From Desertimonas sp963733085 (GTDB lineage Bacteria > Actinomycetota > Acidimicrobiia > Acidimicrobiales > Ilumatobacteraceae), in contig CAVTBY010000015.1 in assembly GCA_963733085.1 (NCBI GenBank), positions 97,939 through 161,938 of the forward strand: a stretch of 64,000 nt of DNA, read 5' to 3'. Below the pieces are notes generated by a model. That model had not been told where the DNA came from, made no database searches, and worked only from the letters and a program-made list of their open reading frames with translations. Numbering within the stretch: position 1 is the first letter of the stretch; each line of letters starts with the position of its first letter. Made by a program: the position numbers and the translations under genes. Of the stretch, positions 21,780-31,038 are shown one piece after another.

Positions 21780-24321
21780 TTACAGCCGGCGTAGCGCACC
21801 GGCGGGGTGATCGAGTGGAGCCACGGTGACGCTCGCATCGGTGACGTAGCACCCGGTGCGGGTCGTGATCACCGGGTTGAGGTCGAGCGAGCTGATCTCG
21901 ATGTGCTCGGCGACGAGCTGGGCAGCCCGGATCAACGTGTCGACGACAGCAGCCGGTTCGATCCCGGCCTGGGCGAGCGCAGGTCCCACCCGCGACTCGG
22001 CAACGAGGCTCTCAGCGCCGTAGATCGACAGCGGGGCAAGGCGCAGCGGTTCGTCGTCGCCGACGAGACCGGCCTGCATCCCACCGATGCCGATCGAGAC
22101 GACCGCACCGCCCTCGTCGTCGACCCTGGCGTGGATGCGCAGATCGAGTCCGGGAGGGGCCATCGCCTGGACGATCACGAAATCGGCGTCGTCACCGAGT
22201 TCGGCGCGCATCACGTCGATCGACGCCCGGACGTCGTTGGCCGTCGCGAGGTCGAGGGCGACGCCGGCTCGCAATGAACGACCGACCTGGCGATGGCGCG
22301 CCTTGACGGCGACCGGAAAGCCGACCTCGCCAGCGGCGTCGACGGCGTCGGTCGCGGCGACGTAGCGCGTTGGCGGCACACGGATCCCGTAGGCCGTCAG
22401 CAGCTCGGCCGTCTCCACCGGATCGAGCCGACTGGTACCGGCGCGCAGTGCCGCAGCGACGAGATCGGTGACGTGGTCGACGTCGATGCCGTCGACGGTC
22501 GCAGGAGGCGAGGCAGCTTCGCTGGTCAGCCAGCGCCCGTACGCCCACGACCGGCCGAGTACCGCAGCTGCCGGCTCGGGGAACATGAAGTTGGGCACCT
22601 TCGAGCCTGACGTGATCGGGCCGTCGGCAGTGGCCAGGAGCACCGCCGTGATCGGCTTCTCCGCCCCCACCGATGCGCGTTCGATCTCGTCGATCGGCCC
22701 GCCAACAGCCTCCGCCAACGGTGGCGCGTAGACCACCATCAGACCGTCGATGTCGTCGGAGTGCAGCGCCGCCTCGATGGCCTTGGTGTAGTCGGCAGGG
22801 CTGGCGCGAAAGTCGAGTTGAATCGGCGGCTCGACGGGGCGCAACCCACGGGCGGTGACCGCTCGTCGGGCGAGGCGCTCCGGGCTCGGGTAGTTGGAGA
22901 GCACCGCGATGCGATCGCCGCGCAGCACCGGTTGCGTGGCCAGCACCCTGACCGTATCGAGCAAGGCGGCGACCGTCGGTACCTCGATGAGGCCACAGTG
23001 CCGGTAGAGCGCGCTGTTCGTCGGGCCGAGGTCGGCGCTGGTTCGCACGGCAACGATGGGGCGGTGCTTCGACACACGCCGGGCGATGCGGGCGAACCGT
23101 CGTGGGTCTCCGAGGTCCTCGGTGTACATGCCGATCACCCGGGTCGACTCGTCGTCCTCGAAGAACTGCAGCAGGTCGGTGCCCGACACGTCGGCGCGGT
23201 CACCCAACGACACGAACCACGACAGCCCGAGCCCCTGCTGCCTGACCAGGTGCAGGAACGATGCGCCCAGCGAGCCGGACTGCATCGAGATCGCCACGCC
23301 GCCGTCGGAGAGGCGTTCCGGCAGCAACGAGGCGTCGAGCCCGATCTCCTGGCGTGACGCCGCCACTCCCATGCTCGACGGACCGATGATGCGCATCCCG
23401 TTGTTGCGGGCGCGGACCACCATGGCGGCGACGTCGACATCGGTCCCGTCGACAGACGTGACGACGACGGCGCCACGGACGTGGGCGGCGATGCAGTCAT
23501 CGATCGTCTCGTCGAGTGCCGCTGCCGGCACGGCGATGACGGCGAGGGAGATGGTCGCGGGGATGTCGGAGACGCGGGCGTACACGGGGGCGTCGCCGAG
23601 CCGCTGACGGGAGCGATTGACGGCGTAGACGGGCACCGTTGCTGCCGAGGTCACGTTGCGTCCAGAGGGCTGCGCCGATCGAACCGGGTCGGTCGGTCGC
23701 ACCGACGACGGCGATCGCCCGCGGCAGCAGCATGCGGGCGATTGCCCGGCTGTCGGCGCGCTGTTCTCGCCGGCTCATCGAGTCGACGAACTCGGGTGTC
23801 TCGGCGATCGGGAAGTCGACCTCGATCACCCCGCTGTCCACGCGGCGCTGCAGCGGCCAACCGGCGCGGGCGAACACGGCGAGCATCGGCCGGTTCTCGC
23901 CGAGGACCTCGGCGGTGAACCGCTCGATCCCGTTGGATGCGGCGATCGCGGCCAGGTGTTCGAGCAGCAGGGTGGCGATCCCGGTGCCGTGGTGGGCGTC
24001 GTCGACCATGAAGGCCGTGTCGGCGTCGTCGCGTCCCGGCCAGCGCTCGTAGCTGGCCCACCCGAGCAGTTCGCCGTGGGACTCAACGACCAGGGCGGCG
24101 CGGTCGACGAGGTCGACGTTGGTGAAGTGATCGAGCTCGCGTTGGCTGAGCGTCGGCTTTGGTGTGAAATAGCGCAGGTACCGGCTCTCGTCGGACTGCC
24201 GATCGTGAAAGGCAGCGAGCGCTGGGGCATCGGCCGCGGTGATCGGCCGGATCGACACCGTCTCACCGTCACCGAGGACTGCGTTCGCCGTCCAGCGTTC
24301 GAGATCCGGCGCAGCGATCAC
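21780..24321 (-). CDS. GNAT acetyltransferase / ADP-forming acyl-CoA synthetase fusion, one apparent frameshift
   Basis: About 847 residues. Residues 1-180 form a GNAT acetyltransferase with the acetyl-CoA loop region H-H-G-T-G-I-A-T-L-L-L. The CoA-binding domain starts near residue 205 (A-V-V-G-A-T-D-R-P-G-S-I-G). A succinyl-CoA-ligase-like domain follows with G-P-S-S-M-G-V and S-G-S-L-G. The C-terminal ATP-grasp spans about residues 620-845 and includes F-P-V-A-V-K-A and S-S-L-D-L-N-P-V-I. The related E. coli protein acetyltransferase carries its GNAT at the other end. Likely roles are protein lysine acetylation linked to acyl-CoA metabolism. One extra base near 23658 splits the frame. It starts 4 bp after galE. 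Confidence 0.86.
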
Positions 24322-24324
24322 GAC

Positions 24325-25305
24325 TCACTCGTACCCGTGCGGGTGAGTGCTGTGCCAGGCCCAGGCGCTGGCAATGATGTCGTCGAGCGACTTCGTCGAA
24401 CTCCATCCGAGCGTGCTGGCGATTCTCGTCGGGTCGGCGTACGTCGCCACCGGGTCGCCGGGCCGGCGGGCGACGATCGCGTGGGGGACCGGCCGTTCGG
24501 TGATCCGTTCGGTGGCATCGATCACCTCGAGCACACTGGTGCCGATTCCCGTTCCGACGTTGAGCGTCACCGTCGCCCCGCCGCCGGCCAGGTAGTCGAG
24601 CGCTCGGACGTGAGCGTCGGCGAGGTCGTCGACGTGGATGTAGTCGCGGATGCACGTCCCGTCCGGTGTTGGGTAGTCGTCGCCGAAGACCTGAAGCGCC
24701 GGCCCCTGACCGAGCGTCGCCTTCATCGCCATCGGGATGAGGTTGATGCTGCGATCCCAGACTTCTCCGAAGCACCCGTCCGTGGACGCCCCGGCGGCAT
24801 TGAAGTAGCGCAGGTTGACGGCGCGCAGGGCATGAGTCGTGCCGTACCAGGCGAGGATTCGCTCGACCATCGCCTTGGTCTCGGCGTAGATCGACTCCGG
24901 CGCAACCGGCATTTCCTCGGTGACCGGCACGGCAGGGGGCGTGCCATTGACCGAGCAGGACGACGAGAAGACGATCTGGTCGACGCCGGCCCGCAGCAAA
25001 GCATCGACGAGCTGCACGGTGCCGGTGACGTTGTTGGTCCAGTACTGCGTCGGCTGCTGCATCGACTCACCGACGCTCTTGTAGGCGGCGAAGTGGACCA
25101 CTTGAGTGACGCCGTAGTCGGTGCACGTGGAGAGCACGGCGTCTCGGTCGGTGATGTCGGCGGTCACGAGCGGTACACCGGGAATCGATTGTCGGTAGCC
25201 GAACTCGAGCGAGTCGAGGACGACGACGTCGACGCCGTCGGAGACGAGGCGACGGACGGTGTGCGAACCGATGTAGCCGGCCCCTCCGGTCACGAGAACA
25301 CTCAC
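24325..25305 (-). CDS. galE: UDP-glucose 4-epimerase
   Basis: An extended SDR enzyme interconverting UDP-glucose and UDP-galactose. The N-terminal NAD-binding G-G-A-G-Y-I-G-S-H (residues about 7-15), H-F-A-A-Y-K-S-V-G-E-S, S-S-S-C-S-V-N-G and the catalytic Y-A-E-T-K are present. N-L-R-Y-F-N-A-A-G-A and D-Y-I-H-V-D-D-L complete the family pattern. Length 326 residues. The GTG at 25305 gives V-S-V-L-V-T-G-G and is 42 bp from the divergent patatin gene. Confidence 0.93.
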   Translation of the reverse strand: MSVLVTGGAGYIGSHTVRRLVSDGVDVVVLDSLEFGYRQSIPGVPLVTADITDRDAVLSTCTDYGVTQVVHFAAYKSVGESMQQPTQYWTNNVTGTVQLVDALLRAGVDQIVFSSSCSVNGTPPAVPVTEEMPVAPESIYAETKAMVERILAWYGTTHALRAVNLRYFNAAGASTDGCFGEVWDRSINLIPMAMKATLGQGPALQVFGDDYPTPDGTCIRDYIHVDDLADAHVRALDYLAGGGATVTLNVGTGIGTSVLEVIDATERITERPVPHAIVARRPGDPVATYADPTRIASTLGWSSTKSLDDIIASAWAWHSTHPHGYE

Positions 25306-25347
25306 CCTCGCGAGGCTAGGGGCATCGGGTGGCGCAGACTGGAGCGC

Positions 25348-26385
25348 GTGACCTCTGACCGCCGGCCCAACGTCGCCCTCGTCCTGGGCGCCGGCGGGGT
25401 GGTCGGTCACGCCTTCCACGTCGGCGTGCTCAACGCCCTGGCCGGCGAGTTCGGCTGGGATGCCCGCCTCGCCCGGCTCGTCATCGGGACATCGGCCGGG
25501 TCCGTCGTCGGGGCCAGCCTGCGTGCCGGGCTCGATCCTGCCGACATGCGCCGTCGACTCGCCGGCGAGCGGCTGTCCCCGGAAGGAGCAACGCTTGTCG
25601 GCCGAGCCGCGGCGGCGATGGCCGAGCTCACCGGCCCGACCGTGGACTTCAACGGTCAGCGAGACGTCGACGCAGCCGAGGAGACCGCGTTCGGTGTGAT
25701 CGCCCGCCGTGTACGCATCGCCTCACCGGCCCGCGTGCGCCGGGCCCTGCGCCAACCATGGAAGGTGACGCCCGGCTCGCTGGTCTCGGCGATGCTCCCC
25801 CCGGGCCGGCGTCCCACAGCCCATCTCCGGGTGCCCTACGACGCGATGATCGGGCCGAGTTGGCCGGACGAGCTGCTGTGGATCGTCGCCGTCGACCTCG
25901 ACGTCGGGACGCGAGTCGTTTTCGGTCGACCCGGCGAGCCTGTCGCGTCGGTCGGTCGAGCGGTCGAGGCATCGTGCGCGATCCCGGGCTTCTTCGCGCC
26001 GGTGACTGTCGACGGCGCCCGTTACGTCGACGGGGGAGTGCACTCGACCACCAATGCCGACCTCGTCGCCGTTCTCGAACCGCTGCCAGACCTTGTCGTC
26101 GTGAGCGCGCCGATGTCGGCGGTCGGAGCTGCCGTCCCACGTCCGCCGCCGTTCTCTCTGCGCCAGCTCATCCGCCGCCAGGTCGCCGGCGAGGTCGGCG
26201 CGCTGCGCGGGAAGGGAATCGAGGTCGTCACTCTGCAGCCGACCGCCGTCGACCTCGCCGTGATGGTCGGCGACTCAATGGACCCGGCGAAGGCGTCGGT
26301 CGTGCGCGCGAGGGTCGAAGAGTCGACGCTTGCCCACGTGCGGCGCCCCGAGATCGCCGAGCGTCTCGCCCTCTTAAGGGCTTGA
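25348..26385 (+). CDS. Patatin-like phospholipase
   Basis: A 345-residue patatin-family acyl hydrolase with a Ser-Asp dyad. The oxyanion glycine motif L-G-A-G-G-V-V-G-H-A-F-H is at residues about 14-25, the nucleophile elbow G-T-S-A-G-S near residue 49, and the catalytic Asp in V-D-G-G-V near residue 230. No signal peptide is evident, so it is cytoplasmic or membrane-associated. Its 3' end overlaps the convergent coaBC by 12 bp. Confidence 0.88.
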   Translation: MTSDRRPNVALVLGAGGVVGHAFHVGVLNALAGEFGWDARLARLVIGTSAGSVVGASLRAGLDPADMRRRLAGERLSPEGATLVGRAAAAMAELTGPTVDFNGQRDVDAAEETAFGVIARRVRIASPARVRRALRQPWKVTPGSLVSAMLPPGRRPTAHLRVPYDAMIGPSWPDELLWIVAVDLDVGTRVVFGRPGEPVASVGRAVEASCAIPGFFAPVTVDGARYVDGGVHSTTNADLVAVLEPLPDLVVVSAPMSAVGAAVPRPPPFSLRQLIRRQVAGEVGALRGKGIEVVTLQPTAVDLAVMVGDSMDPAKASVVRARVEESTLAHVRRPEIAERLALLRA

Positions 26386-27636
26386 GGGAGCTCGTTCAGC
26401 GCCGAGCAGGCTGGTGATCTCGACCTCGAGTAGGGCGGCCAGCTCGGCGTTGTCGCCGACCGACCCGACGACTTCGAGTCCGCGACCCGTTCGGTAGACG
26501 GTCGCTCGATGCCGGCCACCACCGAGCTCGGAGACGTCGTTGTGGACGACCAGATCGGTGCCCCCGGCGACCGCCCGTACGGCTTCGGTGCCTTGCTCGG
26601 GCGTCGCACCGCTCGTCAGCTTGAAGCCGACGACGATCGGGTTGCCGCCCGCCAGGTCCTTGAGTTGAGCGAGCAGCTTGGGGTTGCGCTTGAGGTGGAT
26701 CTCCATGACCTCGCCGGTGTCCACCTTGCCGCCCGTGTCGAGCGTGACGGGGCGACCGTCGACGACGAGATGATCGAGGTCGTAGTCGCTGACGGCGGCG
26801 AGGTGGATGATCGCATCGAACGACCCATCCGTGAGCAGTTCGTCGAGTGCGTTGGCGAGGTCCTCGAACGTGGAGAAGGAGCGAAGCGTCATCGAGCCGC
26901 CGGTGACATCCGGCACGATGGCGTCGGCGGCATGGAGGAGCGTTACGTCGTAGCCGGCTCCGGCGAAGTGGGTGGCGAGGGCGCCGCCGGTGGCGCCGGT
27001 GCTCGTGTTGGTGATCGAGCGCACGTCGTCGATCGGAACCTTGGTTCCGCCGGAGGTGATGAGGACTCGACCTCGCCCCGGCGTCGCCGCGGCAGGCGTT
27101 GACACCCGCAGCCGTCCGAGCAGATCGGCGAGGATGTCGTCGGGCTCGGCAAGCCGGCCGGGGCCGATCTCACCGCAAGCGAGCGACCCGGCCGATGGAT
27201 CGATGAACTCGACGCCCCAGCCGCGCAGCCGATCGATGGCGAGGCGCGTGGCTGGATGGTCGTACATCGCCGCATTCATCGCCGGGACGACCACGTACGG
27301 CACGCGGAAGTCGTGGGCGAGGAACATCGTGCCGATGAGGTCGTCGGCGATGCCGGCGGCGAGCCGGTTGATCGAGTTGGCCGTGGCTGGGCAGAGGACG
27401 ACAAGGTCGGCGCGGCGGACGAGGTGGATGTGGTCCATCAACGAACCTGACGCGAACGTGTCCGTGGCGACCGGCCGACCGGTCAGTCCTTCGAGAGTTG
27501 CCGGGCCGACGAACTGCAGCGCCGCAGCCGTCGCCACCGTCTGCACCGTGCATCCGGCCTGGACCAGGCGCGACACAACATGGCACGCCTTGTAGGCGGC
27601 GATCGAACCGCTCAGCTGGAACAGCACTTCCGGCAT
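26374..27636 (-). CDS. coaBC: Phosphopantothenoylcysteine decarboxylase / phosphopantothenate-cysteine ligase
   Basis: Bifunctional coenzyme A biosynthesis enzyme. The N-terminal CoaC flavoprotein half has G-S-I-A-A-Y-K, the catalytic His in D-H-I-H-L, P-A-M-N-A-A-M and G-S-L-A-C-G-E-I-G-P-G-R. The C-terminal CoaB half has I-T-S-G-G-T-K-V-P-I-D-D-V-R, A-A-V-S-D-Y and V-G-F-K-L-T. At 420 residues it has the normal fused length. GAAGGAGG stands upstream of the ATG. The frame is intact. Confidence 0.93.
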   Translation of the reverse strand: MPEVLFQLSGSIAAYKACHVVSRLVQAGCTVQTVATAAALQFVGPATLEGLTGRPVATDTFASGSLMDHIHLVRRADLVVLCPATANSINRLAAGIADDLIGTMFLAHDFRVPYVVVPAMNAAMYDHPATRLAIDRLRGWGVEFIDPSAGSLACGEIGPGRLAEPDDILADLLGRLRVSTPAAATPGRGRVLITSGGTKVPIDDVRSITNTSTGATGGALATHFAGAGYDVTLLHAADAIVPDVTGGSMTLRSFSTFEDLANALDELLTDGSFDAIIHLAAVSDYDLDHLVVDGRPVTLDTGGKVDTGEVMEIHLKRNPKLLAQLKDLAGGNPIVVGFKLTSGATPEQGTEAVRAVAGGTDLVVHNDVSELGGGRHRATVYRTGRGLEVVGSVGDNAELAALLEVEITSLLGAERAPSSP

Positions 27637-27769
27637 CGTTGAAAGGCCTCCTTCGTTGGGCCAACGCCGGAAACGCTACCGACCGCCGGGCGACGGGCTT
27701 CGAACCGGCGGCATGCCAGACTTCCGCCCACCAATCAGGGACCCAACCATCCAGAGATACGGAGTAGCG

Positions 27770-28582
27770 ATGAGTACTGCCAGCTACGAGTTCGATGGTG
27801 CCACCGAGCGCATCCATGTGTCGACATGGTCGGGCGACGGCCCGCCGCGGTTCGTTGTCTTGCTCGCCCACGGGTACGGCGAGCACGCCGGCCGCTATGA
27901 GCACGTTGCGGCGATGCTTGTCGGCCTCGGCGCGGTCGTTTACGCCCCCGACCATCTCGGCCACGGCCGATCGACGGGGGAGCGGGCGCTCGTCGCGGAC
28001 ATCGAGACGCTCGTCACCGACCTTCATGCCGTTGCCGACCGGGCTCGTGCCGATCATCCTGGATTGCCGATCGTGCTCGTCGGGCACTCGATGGGTGGTC
28101 TCATCGCCGCCCGGTTCGCCCAGCGCTACCTCGACGAGCTCCGCGCCCTCGTCCTGTCCGGACCGGTCGTCGGCGGCAACCCGGCGTTCGAGTTGCTGCT
28201 CGACATGGACCCGATCCCGGAGATCCCGATCGATCCGACGGTCCTGTCGCGGGACCCGGCGGTTGGCGCCGCCTACGCCGCCGACCCGCTCGTCTATCAC
28301 GGACCGTTCCACAAGGAGACGTTGCGAGCGTTGGCCGCGTCCGCCCACGTGGTGGCTGGTGGTGGCACCTTCGGCGATCTGCCGACGCTGTGGATCCACG
28401 GCGCCGCTGACCAACTGGTGCCCTACGAGGTGACGGCGACGACGATGGAGCAGATCAAGGGCACCTCGCTGCGCCACACGGCCTACGACGGAGCCGCCCA
28501 CGAGGTGTTCAACGAGACGAACAAGGACGAGGTACTCGCCGAGGTGAGTGATTTCCTACGGAGCACCCTGCAACTCGACTGA
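27770..28582 (+). CDS. Alpha/beta hydrolase, monoacylglycerol-lipase type
   Basis: A 270-residue serine hydrolase. It has the oxyanion H-G-Y-G-E-H-A-G-R-Y (about residues 34-43), nucleophile elbow G-H-S-M-G-G near residue 106, the acid in H-G-A-A-D near residue 225, and a terminal His in Y-D-G-A-A-H-E. This combination is typical of bacterial monoglyceride lipases (serine aminopeptidase S33 domain). ATG 27770 is preceded by GGAG. It is divergent from coaBC across 133 bp in which I see no further gene. Confidence 0.88.
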   Translation: MSTASYEFDGATERIHVSTWSGDGPPRFVVLLAHGYGEHAGRYEHVAAMLVGLGAVVYAPDHLGHGRSTGERALVADIETLVTDLHAVADRARADHPGLPIVLVGHSMGGLIAARFAQRYLDELRALVLSGPVVGGNPAFELLLDMDPIPEIPIDPTVLSRDPAVGAAYAADPLVYHGPFHKETLRALAASAHVVAGGGTFGDLPTLWIHGAADQLVPYEVTATTMEQIKGTSLRHTAYDGAAHEVFNETNKDEVLAEVSDFLRSTLQLD

Positions 28583-28654
28583 CCACCAAATTTTCGAGCG
28601 GTTCGTCGAAGTTGAACCGTCGGTCTCGGACGCTTCGGCTCCGAAGTTCCCTGA

Positions 28655-28804
28655 TTAGGGGTGATCCGTCAGTCGCCGCCGGCGGCGGCGCACAGGGCGT
28701 GCTCCGGAGATCTCGGCCTCGCGCACCGCGCGGTTGAGATCGACCTCGCGGGCGAGGCGGTTCATGTGCTCACGGGCCAGTTGGGCAATCAGAAAGTCGT
28801 TCAT
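28655..28804 (-). CDS. Small protein downstream of DUF4097 gene
   Basis: A 49-residue protein beginning M-N-D-F-L-I-A-Q-L-A-R-E-H and ending in a strongly basic R-R-R-R-R-R-L-T-D-H-P tail. An AAGGA motif precedes the ATG, and it starts 29 bp after the DUF4097 stop, as the third gene of that operon. The first 40 residues are predicted helical. No family recognised. Confidence 0.6.
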   Translation of the reverse strand: MNDFLIAQLAREHMNRLAREVDLNRAVREAEISGARPVRRRRRRLTDHP

Positions 28805-28833
28805 CGCTGCGTTCCTTTGCTTGGGGAATCGGA

Positions 28834-29692
28834 TTAGTTGGGCGCCCGGCGGAGGTCGATGTCGCCGCTCAGGGTGTGGGCGTGGATCGAGACGGTCTCG
28901 GTGTCGTCGCCTGGCGTGTCGCTCGGTTCGAGCGTCGACGAAACCCTGCCGGAGAGCGCCTGGACGTCGAGCCAAGCTGCGGTTCCAGTTGCGACGCCGA
29001 GTTCGACATCGCCTGATGCGGTGTCGATCTCCACGCTGCCTCGCCGGAGCACGTCCACGCGGACGTCGCCCGACGCCGTGCGCACGCCGACCGAACCCTC
29101 TGCGGCCTTGATGACGACGTCCCCGGAGGCCGAGCGCACCCGGGCGTCGCCGGCGACGAGGCCGACGTCGATATCGCCAGAGGCCGTGGCGAGCTCTGCC
29201 GACCCATCGATCGACTCGAGGCGAAGATCGCCGGACGCACTGTTGACGGAGGCGTCGCCGCCCACGCTGCGGCCGGTCACGTCGCCACTGGCGGTGCGCA
29301 CGTGCAACGCGTTCGGCGTGTTCGAGGGAAACCTCGCCTGACGCAGTGCTGAGTTCGACGCGCCCGAGCCTGCCGACGAGCTGAACGTCCGCTGACTTGA
29401 CGTCGGCGTCCAAGGCCGAGCCCGGAGGAACGACCACGCGGACATCGAGCCGCGGGTTCCTGCCGAACCATCCCTTGGTCGCCGGCACGATCACCTCGAT
29501 CGTGTCGCCGTGCTGCTCGACGGATGTGGCGGCGGCATGCTCGACGTCCGCGGAACTTTCCGGGTTCCCCGGTCGCACGTCGACCGACGCAGCGGTGCGG
29601 CCCTCGTCGGTTTCGTCGGTGCGAACCATAAGCCGCCCGGAGGCGAACCGCACGATGAGCGCGACGGGTCCAGAAGTGGTGAACGATCTCAT
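28834..29692 (-). CDS. DUF4097-family beta-strand-repeat protein, one apparent frameshift
   Basis: About 285 residues of short repeating strands with the recurring word T-A-S-G-D-V/I spaced 15-20 residues apart (R-T-A-S-G-D-V, S-A-S-G-D-L, A-T-A-S-G-D-I and so on), typical of DUF4097/adhesin-like right-handed beta-helix proteins. No signal peptide or membrane helix is visible. One extra base near 29320 interrupts the frame. A strong GGAGGAG site precedes the ATG. It is the second gene after the ribbon-helix-helix protein (22 bp gap), suggesting it is the main product of a small autoregulated operon. Confidence 0.78.
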
Positions 29693-29714
29693 GATTTCTC
29701 CTCCGTGGTGGCTG

Positions 29715-30221
29715 TCAGCGAACCCAGCCGGTCAGTCGTTTTCCCGGCCGGGCGGCGTGGGTTCGTTCGGAACTCGACACGCCCTGGTCAATCTTCACGA
29801 CGGCGTCCTGGAGCTCATTGACGAGCCAGGAGTTGACGGACGCCCCGATGCTTCCGGCGGCCTCTTCGATGCGCGCCTTGAGCCCATCGGGGAGTCGCAG
29901 CGAGATCCGCGCCGTCGTGTCGTCGGCGTCGAACGAGGGTGCCGCCGGTGGCGGGGGCTGGGCGGCGGGCTCGGGCGGGACGGGGGCGGTCACGACGAAC
30001 TCGGGGTCCCGTCCTCGCAGGCGGAGCTCGACCGATCCGGGGGCGAGCTCGGCGGTGATCTGCTCGGCGGCCGCCCCGAGGGCCTCGATGAGCACCAAGC
30101 GGACGGAGGCATCGAGGCTGGCGAGCAGGCGGTCGGCGGCTCGGCGCACATCGTCGCCGGCGACTTCGGCCGCGGCGGACAGCTCCCGGTGAAGGGTCTC
30201 GACGTACGGTGCCAGCTCCAT
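29715..30221 (-). CDS. Ribbon-helix-helix (Arc/HicB-like) regulator
   Basis: 168 residues. The N-terminal half is helical, a Pro-rich linker spans about residues 80-100, and the C-terminal part has the ribbon-helix-helix pattern T-A-R-I-S-L-R-L-P-D-G-L-K-A-R-I-E-E-A-A with V-N-S-W-L-V as helix two. It is the first gene of a three-gene operon. Four dyad half-sites lie directly upstream (30221-30293), which fits cooperative RHH binding and autoregulation. Confidence 0.78.
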   Translation of the reverse strand: MELAPYVETLHRELSAAAEVAGDDVRRAADRLLASLDASVRLVLIEALGAAAEQITAELAPGSVELRLRGRDPEFVVTAPVPPEPAAQPPPPAAPSFDADDTTARISLRLPDGLKARIEEAAGSIGASVNSWLVNELQDAVVKIDQGVSSSERTHAARPGKRLTGWVR

Positions 30222-30293
30222 GACGTCAGTATGACATCAAAGTGATGTCATGTCAACATCATCTGTCAACTTGGTGATGTCATCTTGACATCA
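30221..30293 (-). promoter_or_regulatory. Operator array of TGACATCA / TGATGTCA dyads
   Basis: TGACATCA at 30232 and TGATGTCA at 30243 form one dyad with a 3-bp spacer. TGATGTCA at 30275 and TGACATCA at 30286 form a second with the halves in the opposite order and the same spacer. TGACGTCA at 30221 abuts the start codon, and TGTCAAC appears twice between the dyads. The last half-site overlaps the stop codon of the VIT gene. This is the expected layout for RHH dimers binding side by side. Confidence 0.8.
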
Positions 30294-31028
30294 GCCTACC
30301 GCCGTGCCGACTCCCGCTCCGATCGCCGCCGTGACGCCCATCGCCAGCGCACCGAGCACGCAAATGCGCAGCGCAGCTGCGGCCATCGGGGCACCTCCGA
30401 GACGGGCGCCGACGGCCCCGAGGGCGGCGAGAGCCACGAGTGCGGCCGCGGCCACAACCACGATGCGTGGCGACGAGGGACTGACGAGCGCGGCCAGCAG
30501 AGGAATCAGTGCCCCGACCGTGAAGGCCGCCGCCGAGGAACAGGCCGCCTGCACCGGGCGGGGGGTCGCCACCGCGGTGATCCCGAGCTCGTCGCGAGCG
30601 TGGGCGGCGAAGGCGTCGTGGCGGGTCAGCTGTTGGGCGACCTCGGCCGCCAACTTCGAGTCGAGCCCACGCCGTTCGTAGATCCGCGTCAGCTCGTTGA
30701 GCTCGCTGACCGGGTCGGCGGCGAGCTCGCGTCGCTCCTGGGCGAGGTCGGCCTGCTCGGCGTCGCGCTGCGAGCTCACGGACACGTACTCGCCGACGGC
30801 CATCGACATCGCCCCGGCGACAAGGGCGGCGGCTCCAGCGGTGAGAATCGTGTCGCGCGACGTGTCGGCGGCGGCGACGCCGACGATCAGGCTGGCCGTC
30901 GACACGATGCCGTCGTTGGCACCGAGCACTGCTGCCCGCAACCAGCCGACGCGTTGCGTGCGGTGGTGCTCCGGGTGTGGCAAGCGGCCCCTCGGCCCTG
31001 TGCCCGGGCGGGCCACGGACGTGGACAC
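30291..31028 (-). CDS. VIT1/CCC1-family iron/manganese transporter
   Basis: About 245 residues. The first helix carries the diagnostic V-L-G-A-N-D-G-I-V-S-T-A-S-L-I-V-G, followed by a second helix with A-M-S-M-A-V-G-E-Y-V-S-V-S-S-Q. A charged metal-binding domain rich in Glu and Arg spans about residues 90-150, and three more helices follow. Members export or sequester Fe2+/Mn2+. The GTG at 31028 lies 11 bp after the regulator stop, so the gene is the last of a four-gene operon. Confidence 0.86.
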   Translation of the reverse strand: MSTSVARPGTGPRGRLPHPEHHRTQRVGWLRAAVLGANDGIVSTASLIVGVAAADTSRDTILTAGAAALVAGAMSMAVGEYVSVSSQRDAEQADLAQERRELAADPVSELNELTRIYERRGLDSKLAAEVAQQLTRHDAFAAHARDELGITAVATPRPVQAACSSAAAFTVGALIPLLAALVSPSSPRIVVVAAAALVALAALGAVGARLGGAPMAAAALRICVLGALAMGVTAAIGAGVGTAVG

Positions 31029-31038
31029 GCCGCGGAAC

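Noticed and set aside
25649..26140. Minus-strand frames opposite the patatin gene
   Set aside because: Arg/Pro-rich shadow frames; plus strand holds the complete Ser-Asp dyad enzyme.
27640..27769. A possible tRNA because of a GGTTCGAAGCCC string on the minus strand
   Set aside because: No acceptor stem, D-arm or anticodon stem could be paired around it.
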